Positions 1 through 5,633 of a stretch of DNA of 6,682 nucleotides are shown here, one piece after another. This DNA comes from Flavobacteriaceae bacterium (GTDB lineage Bacteria > Bacteroidota > Bacteroidia > Flavobacteriales > Flavobacteriaceae). Made by a program: the position numbers and the translations under genes. Numbering within the stretch: position 1 is the first letter of the stretch; each line of letters opens with the position of its first letter. Under the pieces are notes generated by a model, which saw only the letters and a list, made by a program, of their open reading frames with translations, was not told the DNA's origin and ran no database searches. The stretch is taken from the NCBI GenBank assembly GCA_016763595.1, contig JAESTN010000077.1:1-6682 (forward strand), read 5' to 3'.

Positions 1-733
1 GTGTTGCAATACGTACATTTAACATAATTTCTCTTCCTTCTGCTGGAAAAGAAGCCATAGAATAAGCTCTTTCTACAGTCTCAGTATTTTTCATTACCAG
101 AGGCCATAATTTAAACTTATCCCATTCAGGTTTGAACTTATCTGGAGTATCGTGTTCTTCTGGGTGTGCTGTCACATCCATATCAGAAAACTTTACTTCA
201 CAAGCTGGAATTTCAATTTGAATATATCCCCCTGCTTTGTAGCCCATATCTTGAGGTATCTCTACCACAAATTCCTTAATAAAAGTAGCTACATTATAAT
301 TTCTAACTACGACTGCATCCCATTTCTTAATTCCAAAAATTTCTTCTGGAATAGAAATATCCATGTCTTGTTTTACTTTTACTTGACACGATAAACGAAT
401 TCCGTGCGCCAATTCTTTACGTGTAAAGTGAGGTGTTTCTGTTGGCAAAGCTTCACCTCCACCAGAGTTCACATGACATTCACATTGAACACAGGTTCCA
501 CCACCACCACAAGCAGATGGTAAAAATATTTTTTCTGCTCCTAAAGTTGTCAATAAAGACGCCCCCGAGGCAACTTCAATTGTTCTTTCTCCGTTAATGG
601 TAATTTTAACTGGACCCGACGGAGATAATTTTTGTTTTACAACCAATAACAATCCTACTAATATCAATAAAATTAATAGAAATGCAATGACTGTTATTGC
701 TACTGTTCCACCTGTACTTACTGCTAATATCAT
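1..733 (-). CDS. nqrF: Na+-NQR subunit F, NADH-oxidising flavoprotein (partial, 3' end outside window)
   Basis: Entry subunit of the Na+-pumping NADH:quinone oxidoreductase. It oxidises NADH on the cytoplasmic side and passes electrons from FAD to a 2Fe-2S centre. I translated this frame by hand. Residues about 11-32 form one hydrophobic anchor. A ferredoxin-like domain follows, with Cys75, Cys81, Cys84 and Cys116 in the spacing C-x5-C-x2-C-x31-C, which is the family 2Fe-2S ligand pattern. Around residue 223 the motif RAYSMAS matches the flavin-binding RxYS motif of ferredoxin-reductase-type FAD domains. The reading frame is open to the window edge after about 244 residues of an expected 400-440, so the NADH-binding half is missing here. 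The ATG lies 6 bases after the nqrE stop codon. Compared from memory with Vibrio NqrF, there is a short insertion near residues 188-198, just before the conserved WDKF. Identification is secure. Confidence 0.97.
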   Translation of the reverse strand, partial: MILAVSTGGTVAITVIAFLLILLILVGLLLVVKQKLSPSGPVKITINGERTIEVASGASLLTTLGAEKIFLPSACGGGGTCVQCECHVNSGGGEALPTETPHFTRKELAHGIRLSCQVKVKQDMDISIPEEIFGIKKWDAVVVRNYNVATFIKEFVVEIPQDMGYKAGGYIQIEIPACEVKFSDMDVTAHPEEHDTPDKFKPEWDKFKLWPLVMKNTETVERAYSMASFPAEGREIMLNVRIAT

Positions 734-739
734 CTTCGT

Positions 740-1453
740 CTATTCGTTTTTTGAATTGTCCTTGATTGCTTCTACTTCTGCTTTGATTTTCTCAATCGCT
801 ACCTGTGGAATTGTATCTCCTTTGTCATTTCCAGCACCTCCAGTTAGCATTCCTCCAAAACTCATGAATCCAATTGCCATCAATCCAGTAATGATAAATG
901 TAATTCCCAACCCTCTTAATGCTGGTGGAACATTCGAATATCTTATTTTTTCACGAATTGCTGCAATGGCTAAAATTGCTAAAAACCATCCAATTCCAGA
1001 TCCAACACCGTACGTTACTGCCAAACCTAAACTTTGAATCTCACGTGATTGCATGAATAATGACCCTCCTAAAATTGCACAGTTTACCGCGATTAACGGT
1101 AAGAAAATCCCCAATGAATTGTATAAGGATGGTGAAAATTTTTCAACAATAATCTCTACCAATTGAACCATGGTTGCAATGGTTGCAATAAACATGATAA
1201 ATGATAGGAAACTTAAATCGTAGTCTGCATATTCTTCTCCCAACCAAGACAATGCGCCAGGTTGTAAAAGGTATTGATCTAAAACCCAGTTTAAAGGTAC
1301 AGTGATCGCTAATACAAAGATAACTGCTGCTCCAAGACCAACGGCTGTACTTACTTTTTTAGAAACTGCAAGGTAAGAACACATTCCTAAGAAGGTTGCA
1401 AATACCATGTTGTCTATAAATATCGATTTGAATAATAACTCTATATGTTCCAT
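740..1453 (-). CDS. nqrE: Na+-NQR subunit E, integral membrane protein with extended C-terminus
   Basis: Membrane subunit which, together with NqrD, holds an intramembrane 2Fe-2S centre linking NqrF to NqrC. Cys25 (in [13 protein letters not shown]) and Cys125 (in [13 protein letters not shown]) sit in the conserved half-helix positions known to ligate that centre in Vibrio. About six hydrophobic helices are visible, and the family signatures [19 protein letters not shown] and RGLGITFI are all present. The protein has 237 residues against about 198 in Vibrio. The conserved part ends near GFMSFGGM (195-202), followed by a Gly-rich linker and then a charged, probably helical tail rich in Lys, Glu and Ala. 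The tail ends in frame at a TAG stop with no sign of a frameshift. The ATG at 1451-1453 is 6 bases after the nqrD stop. Confidence 0.97.
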   Translation of the reverse strand: MEHIELLFKSIFIDNMVFATFLGMCSYLAVSKKVSTAVGLGAAVIFVLAITVPLNWVLDQYLLQPGALSWLGEEYADYDLSFLSFIMFIATIATMVQLVEIIVEKFSPSLYNSLGIFLPLIAVNCAILGGSLFMQSREIQSLGLAVTYGVGSGIGWFLAILAIAAIREKIRYSNVPPALRGLGITFIITGLMAIGFMSFGGMLTGGAGNDKGDTIPQVAIEKIKAEVEAIKDNSKNE

Positions 1454-1459
1454 AATTCT

Positions 1460-2101
1460 CTAGTTCTCTTCAATTAATGCTTCGTTCTTACTACGCTGTA
1501 CCCAGATGATGATTCCCAATGTAATCAAAGCCATCGGAGCCAATAACATAAATCCGTTATTCTCGTATCCATAAGCATACGCGCCTGTTTTTTCGATTGG
1601 ATCTCCCAATACTTTAAACCCTAATAAGGTTCCAGAGCCTAATAATTCTCTAAAAAATCCTACAATGACTAAAATAACTCCATACCCAAGAGCATTTCCA
1701 ATTCCATCAAGGAATGAACGCCAAGGTTTGTTTGCCAATGCAAAAGCTTCAAAACGTCCCATGATGATACAGTTTGTAATAATCAATCCTACGAAAACCG
1801 ATAAGGTTTTACTCAATTGATATGCAAATGCTTTCAACACTAAATCCACGATAATTACCAAAGCAGCTACTACAATCAGCTGAACGATAATTCTAATTTT
1901 AGATGGAATGATATTTCTCATTAATGAAATCACCACATTTCCGGCTCCCAATACAAAAAGTACTGCGATTGCCATTACTATGGATGCTTCTAATTCTGCC
2001 GTAATTGCCAATGCTGAACAGATTCCAAGTACTTGTATCGTAACTGGATTGGTATCTGTTAGTGGGTCTGTTACTAAATTACTATCTTTAAAAAGTCCCA
2101 T
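1460..2101 (-). CDS. nqrD: Na+-NQR subunit D, integral membrane protein
   Basis: Membrane partner and paralogue of NqrE; the pair forms a pseudo-symmetric core with an intramembrane 2Fe-2S centre. Cys28 (VLGICSALA) and Cys111 (GLIITNCIIMGR) are the conserved ligand positions. Other family signatures are NPVTIQVLG near residue 18, RIIVQLIVVAALVIIVD (70-86), SVFVGLIITN and GFFRELLGSG (148-157). The length of 213 residues matches the family (about 210), with six predicted membrane helices. The start ATG lies three bases beyond the nqrC stop codon, and the nqrE start follows six bases after its own stop, so translation along the operon is probably coupled. No anomalies are seen. A close alternative would be RnfE, but the six-gene nqrA-F order decides for NqrD. 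Confidence 0.97.
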   Translation of the reverse strand: MGLFKDSNLVTDPLTDTNPVTIQVLGICSALAITAELEASIVMAIAVLFVLGAGNVVISLMRNIIPSKIRIIVQLIVVAALVIIVDLVLKAFAYQLSKTLSVFVGLIITNCIIMGRFEAFALANKPWRSFLDGIGNALGYGVILVIVGFFRELLGSGTLLGFKVLGDPIEKTGAYAYGYENNGFMLLAPMALITLGIIIWVQRSKNEALIEEN

Positions 2102-2104
2102 TTT

Positions 2105-2857
2105 TTAATTATTTTTTAAATGAATAAAGTAAGACGAGTATACTTTTAATTCTGATCTAATCATTGCTGCAACGCCGTCACCCGTAATGGTTGCACCTGC
2201 TATTGCATCAACTTCATTGTCGTTTTTATCGATATTCGTAGGATCTGCATTCCCTTTTGAAACTGCAATTCCTTTGAATTGATTCGATGCATCTAACATG
2301 TTTTCACCAATGAAATCATCCATAAAAAAACGCTTGTTGATATTCGCTCCAAGACCAGGAGTTTCTCCCTTGTGATCCATGAAGATTCCTTGAACAACCA
2401 TATTTTCATCCATAGAAACATATGCCCAAATTGCATCCCACAATCCTTTTCCTCGAATCGGAACAATGTAAAAAATAGTCCCCTCTTTTTTCCCAAGGAA
2501 TAATGGCAACTTTCTTACATAAGAAGCATCTTTTGCTGCAGCTTGTTCTTTTTTGATGTCAATTAGATAGGCTTTACCGTCTACCTTCACCTCTTTTCCT
2601 TGAATAACTAATTGTTTTACAATATATTTCGAAAATTCAGCCGCTACTTTATCCGCAGAAATCATTGCTACTGAACCAGGTTCATTTTCGTTTACGCCCA
2701 TTGCATACAAAATGTTTTGTTGCTTTTCGAGACGTTTATTCTCATCTATATTCGGTTTTAAAGCTGATGCTGCAAACGCTAAAATAGATCCAACTATAAA
2801 TACCATTCCGATTGCGAATAGTATTGTATATGAATTTTTATCTGTTCTTTTTTCCAT
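2105..2857 (-). CDS. nqrC: Na+-NQR subunit C, covalent FMN subunit
   Basis: Carries an FMN covalently attached through a phosphoester to a threonine, and passes electrons towards NqrB. Residues about 11-31 form a single N-terminal membrane anchor, followed by a periplasmic FMN-binding domain. The attachment motif is DAIAGAT at 217-223, making Thr223 the predicted flavinylated residue (ApbE-dependent in known systems). The usual motif is SGAT, and here the serine is alanine. Upstream, GLWDAIWAYVSMD (138-150) and HKGETPGLGANI (162-173) are strong family signatures of the FMN pocket. The 250-residue length is close to the family norm of about 255. It starts two bases after the nqrB stop and ends three bases before nqrD. 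The flavin transferase gene (apbE) is not in this window. Confidence 0.97.
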   Translation of the reverse strand: MEKRTDKNSYTILFAIGMVFIVGSILAFAASALKPNIDENKRLEKQQNILYAMGVNENEPGSVAMISADKVAAEFSKYIVKQLVIQGKEVKVDGKAYLIDIKKEQAAAKDASYVRKLPLFLGKKEGTIFYIVPIRGKGLWDAIWAYVSMDENMVVQGIFMDHKGETPGLGANINKRFFMDDFIGENMLDASNQFKGIAVSKGNADPTNIDKNDNEVDAIAGATITGDGVAAMIRSELKVYSSYFIHLKNN

Positions 2858-2859
2858 CG

Positions 2860-4086
2860 TTATGTCAATTTTGCTTTTAACCGTTTTAGTCTTTTCTTTA
2901 CATTCCCTTGAACAACATAATGATCAATTGTTGGAGCAAACACATTCATTAATAGAATTGCTAACATCACTCCTTCTGGATATGCTGGATTGAATACTCG
3001 GATCAATATTGATAAGAAACCGATTAAGAAACCATAAATCCACTTTCCTTTGTTGGTTTGTGATGCTGTTACTGGATCAGTCGCCATGAAAACAACTCCA
3101 AAAGCAAATCCACCAATGATTAGGTGATGCCAAAATGGGGTATTCATTAAAGCATAAAACTTGCTACTTTCTCCTATAATACCTGCATCTGCAATTGCGT
3201 TGAAAATCAATCCCATTGCCAAAGCTCCAAGTACACCACTTAACATGATTCTCCAGCTCCCAATCTTTGTGAAGACTAAAAATAAGGCTCCTAAAATGAT
3301 TAATAAAGTAGAGGTTTCTCCTACAGAACCAGGTATGAATCCGTAAAACATATCCCAAATTGAATACACAACCTCTTTTCCTTGTGCCAAGGCTCCTAGC
3401 ATGGTTTCTCCTGAAATTGCATCTAGTTTTTCTCCTGCTACAATTGCTTGATCTCGCGCTACAGCTCCTTCAACCCACACTTTATCTCCACTAATCCAAG
3501 TTGGATATGCAAAGAATAAAAATGCTCTAATAGTTAATGCTGGATTTAAGATATTCATCCCTGTACCTCCAAACACTTCTTTTCCGATTACGACACCGAA
3601 AATTACAGCTACAGACAACATCCATAAAGGAATATCAACTGGAACAATTAAAGGAACTAACATTCCTGTTACTAAATATCCTTCTTCAATTTCGTGCCCT
3701 TTAATTACTGCAAATATAAATTCAACCAATAATCCTACTCCGTAAGAAACAAGTACCAATGGTAAAATCTTAACTGCCCCAATAAAGAAGTTCTCTAAAT
3801 TCCAGAATTGACCACTAAAGAAAGACATTCCAGAAGTAAAGTTTCCATTTACTGCTATGTTGTGTTGAAAACCTGCATTAAACATACCGAAAATTAAACA
3901 TGGCACTAAAGCCATAATTACAATATTCATGGTACGTTTTAAATCATCAGCTGCCTTAATATGAGTTCCTCCGTGAGTTGTCTCATTTGGCAAATATAAA
4001 AAAGTATGGATTGCGTTAAACGCAGGCGCCATTTTTGTCCCTTTATATTTTTCTTTTAAATTATGTAAATTTTGTTTTAAGCCCAT
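2860..4086 (-). CDS. nqrB: Na+-NQR subunit B, membrane FMN/quinone-site subunit
   Basis: Largest membrane subunit. It holds a covalent FMN and, in characterised enzymes, riboflavin, and it contributes the ubiquinone site and probably the Na+ channel. The N-terminus MGLKQ matches the family start. Conserved blocks are EEGYLVTGMLVPLIVP (134-149), the GKEVFGGTGMNILNPAL stretch (168-184), RAFLFFAYP (187-195), GSVGETSTL (253-261), FMATDPVTAS (333-342) and NPAYPEG (366-372). The FMN-attachment motif reads DAISGET (222-228) with Thr228 the predicted attachment site; the usual motif is SGAT, so Glu replaces Ala. About ten hydrophobic helices are apparent, and the C-terminus is basic (KKRLKRLKAK). The length of 408 is normal. 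It begins four bases after the nqrA stop. The other conserved blocks make loss of function unlikely. Confidence 0.97.
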   Translation of the reverse strand: MGLKQNLHNLKEKYKGTKMAPAFNAIHTFLYLPNETTHGGTHIKAADDLKRTMNIVIMALVPCLIFGMFNAGFQHNIAVNGNFTSGMSFFSGQFWNLENFFIGAVKILPLVLVSYGVGLLVEFIFAVIKGHEIEEGYLVTGMLVPLIVPVDIPLWMLSVAVIFGVVIGKEVFGGTGMNILNPALTIRAFLFFAYPTWISGDKVWVEGAVARDQAIVAGEKLDAISGETMLGALAQGKEVVYSIWDMFYGFIPGSVGETSTLLIILGALFLVFTKIGSWRIMLSGVLGALAMGLIFNAIADAGIIGESSKFYALMNTPFWHHLIIGGFAFGVVFMATDPVTASQTNKGKWIYGFLIGFLSILIRVFNPAYPEGVMLAILLMNVFAPTIDHYVVQGNVKKRLKRLKAKLT

Positions 4087-4090
4087 AACC

Positions 4091-5443
4091 TTATCCTAAT
4101 TCTTCTCTCATTAAATCCAACCCTTCACGAATAATTTTCTGATGTGGTTGTTTTGATACACAAACAAATTCTGTCAAAGCAAAATCTTCTGGAGCTATTT
4201 CATACGCACCTAAAGCTTCCATTTCGTCTAAATCTTTATACATACACGCTTTTAACAATTGCATTGGATAAATATCTAACGGAAATACCTGTTCATAAGA
4301 ACCCGTCACAACAAATGCTCTGTGCTCTCCATTTGTATTTGTATTTAAATCGTATTTTTTCTTTGGTGTCATCCAAGAAAAAGTGAATGCTCTTGTAGTA
4401 GATACTTTATCAAAAACTGGCTTGTTCCAACCAAATAATTCATAATCATCTCCTTCTGGAATTGCTGTGATTTGATTGTCGTAATACCCCAAAGCTCCTT
4501 CTAAAGAAACCTGAGTACCAGACAATACATTACCACTAATAATTCTAAAGTTATCTGTATTTAAATTCCCTTTTACAAGTGTAGAAATTGTTGCTCCTGG
4601 ATATGCAGTGATGTATTTAGGTTTCGCAAATTGAGACCCTGTTAAAGCAACTGTTCTTTTTGCATTGAACTTTCCTGTTAACAACAATTCTCCAATCACC
4701 ACTAAATCTTGTGCAGTAACTACCCAAATAACCTCTCCTTTGTTGATCGGATCTAAATTGGCTATTTGTGTGCTCACATTCCCAATAGGGTGTGGGCCAA
4801 CTAAACCATGTAATTCAGCTCCTTTTACTCCATTAAACGGAGATAAGGTTGAGTCTTTTGAAATTGAAACATGTACTTTCCCATCAGTTAATTTTCCTAA
4901 AGCAGTAATTGCTTCTTGAATTTCAGCTTCTTTTCCTTTTAAAGCATAATCTAAATCTGCTGCTAAAGGAGCGCTGTTATACCCTGAAACGAAAATTGAT
5001 TTTGGTGCTTGATTGGGATTTGCAACAACATCATAAGGACGTTGTTTTACAAATGGCCAACAACCCGAAGACAGTAAATGCGTCTTTACTTCTTCGGAGG
5101 ACATTTTTGATGCCTCTTTTTTACCAAAATCTGCAAATTGCTGTGAAGCATCTGCTGCGATTCTAATTTCTAATACTTTTCTTCTTTCACCTCGAATTAC
5201 CTCTACAATTTTACCACTAACTGGTGATGGAAATAAAATACGGGCATCACTTTTTGAATAAAAAAGTGTTTCACCTGCTTTTACTTCTGCTCCAACTTTT
5301 GCTAAAACTTTAGGAATAATTCCGTGAAAATTCTCTGGCTTAATTACATAAACACCACCAACTGAAATATCAGTTGTTGTCTGTTCTGCTTCACCAATAA
5401 GTTTGATATCCAAACCTTTCTTTATACGGATGTCTTTTGACAT
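4091..5443 (-). CDS. nqrA: Na+-NQR subunit A, peripheral cytoplasmic subunit
   Basis: First gene of the operon and the peripheral cytoplasmic subunit of the complex. A quinone-binding role has been proposed for it. The protein has 450 residues against about 446 in Vibrio, with no predicted signal peptide or membrane helix. Recognisable blocks are IKKGLDI near the N-terminus, a lipoyl/biotinyl-like segment SPVSGKIVEV (73-82), GPHPIGN (216-222), RIISGNVLSGT (300-310), ELFGW (335-339), the NTNTNGEHR stretch (367-375), FPLDIYP (387-393) and EFVCVSK (425-431), a C-terminal signature of the family. The ATG at 5441-5443 is the natural start: it places IKKGLD at the expected depth and lies about 35 bases downstream of a TAnnTTTG promoter element. 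No Shine-Dalgarno sequence is visible, as is usual in Bacteroidota. Confidence 0.97.
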   Translation of the reverse strand: MSKDIRIKKGLDIKLIGEAEQTTTDISVGGVYVIKPENFHGIIPKVLAKVGAEVKAGETLFYSKSDARILFPSPVSGKIVEVIRGERRKVLEIRIAADASQQFADFGKKEASKMSSEEVKTHLLSSGCWPFVKQRPYDVVANPNQAPKSIFVSGYNSAPLAADLDYALKGKEAEIQEAITALGKLTDGKVHVSISKDSTLSPFNGVKGAELHGLVGPHPIGNVSTQIANLDPINKGEVIWVVTAQDLVVIGELLLTGKFNAKRTVALTGSQFAKPKYITAYPGATISTLVKGNLNTDNFRIISGNVLSGTQVSLEGALGYYDNQITAIPEGDDYELFGWNKPVFDKVSTTRAFTFSWMTPKKKYDLNTNTNGEHRAFVVTGSYEQVFPLDIYPMQLLKACMYKDLDEMEALGAYEIAPEDFALTEFVCVSKQPHQKIIREGLDLMREELG

Positions 5444-5478
5444 AAAAATATGACTTTTAATTCTCTTAAAAAAACATG

Positions 5479-5486
5479 CAAATTTA
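5479..5486 (-). promoter_or_regulatory. Putative -7 element of the nqr operon promoter
   Basis: On the minus strand this reads TAAATTTG, an exact match to the Bacteroidota primary-sigma consensus TAnnTTTG. It lies 35 bases before the nqrA ATG, giving an inferred leader of roughly 25-30 bases. Upstream, a TTG at 5511-5513 gives a spacer of 24 bases, and a GTG at 5508-5510 gives 21. Either may serve as the -33 element, and both fall inside the inverted repeat at 5496-5522. The DNA is very AT-rich, so a chance match is possible. Confidence 0.55.
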
Positions 5487-5495
5487 AAAATTTTG

Positions 5496-5522
5496 AAAGT
5501 GTTCGTGCACCAAAAACACTTT
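5496..5522. promoter_or_regulatory. Inverted repeat, candidate operator at the nqr promoter
   Basis: A perfect 8-base inverted repeat, AAAGTGTT at 5496-5503 and AACACTTT at 5515-5522, surrounds an 11-base spacer that itself contains the palindrome GTGCAC (5505-5510). It covers the inferred -33 region of the nqr promoter, so a bound protein could block or assist polymerase. The regulator is unknown. As a hairpin it would sit upstream of both inferred transcription starts, so binding as double-stranded DNA is the more natural reading. Confidence 0.4.
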
Positions 5523-5538
5523 TATCTTAAAGAAGATA
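5523..5538. repeat. Second short inverted repeat in the divergent region
   Basis: TATCTT (5523-5528) and AAGATA (5533-5538) form a perfect 6-base inverted repeat with a 4-base spacer, directly abutting the dyad at 5496-5522. Such a short AT-rich match can arise by chance. Its position next to the longer dyad in a 190-base divergent control region is the only reason to list it as a possible second protein-binding site. Confidence 0.25.
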
Positions 5539-5592
5539 CTTTATTTATACCTGTTCTAAATAGCAAGGTGTTTTAACTAATTTAATATTTAG

Positions 5593-5600
5593 TACGTTTG
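5593..5600 (+). promoter_or_regulatory. Putative -7 element of the plug-gene promoter
   Basis: TACGTTTG matches the Bacteroidota TAnnTTTG consensus exactly. It ends 33 bases before the proposed TTG start at 5634, so transcription would begin near 5605 with a leader of under 30 A-rich bases. The -33 element is weak: the best candidate is GTG at 5568-5570, with a 22-base spacer. It faces away from the nqr promoter, making the region a divergent promoter pair. Confidence 0.55.
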
Positions 5601-5633
5601 TAATTACACAATCAAAAAAAACATCAAATTACG

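Noticed and set aside
152..394. 80-codon plus-strand open frame opposite nqrF
   Set aside because: Its translation is rich in Phe, Tyr, Ile and Asn as expected from random AT-rich DNA, and the minus strand clearly encodes NqrF across the same bases.
597..1037. 146-codon plus-strand open frame opposite nqrE and the start of nqrF
   Set aside because: It is antisense to well-conserved nqr codons, its translation resembles no family I know, and the hydrophobic content mirrors the membrane-protein codons on the other strand.
4144..5166. Several 80-85-codon plus-strand open frames opposite nqrA
   Set aside because: They lie wholly inside nqrA on the opposite strand, have low-complexity translations and no promoter-like or family signal; they are shadows of nqrA.
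1..5443. An Rnf complex rather than Na+-NQR
   Set aside because: The first gene has NqrA-specific C-terminal signatures, there is no RnfB or RnfC ferredoxin protein, and the order A-B-C-D-E-F with NqrF-type 2Fe-2S and FAD domains is diagnostic of Na+-NQR.
5496..5522. Inverted repeat read as a transcription terminator
   Set aside because: The two flanking genes diverge, so no transcript from within the window should end here, and neither strand shows a GC-rich stem followed by a T run.
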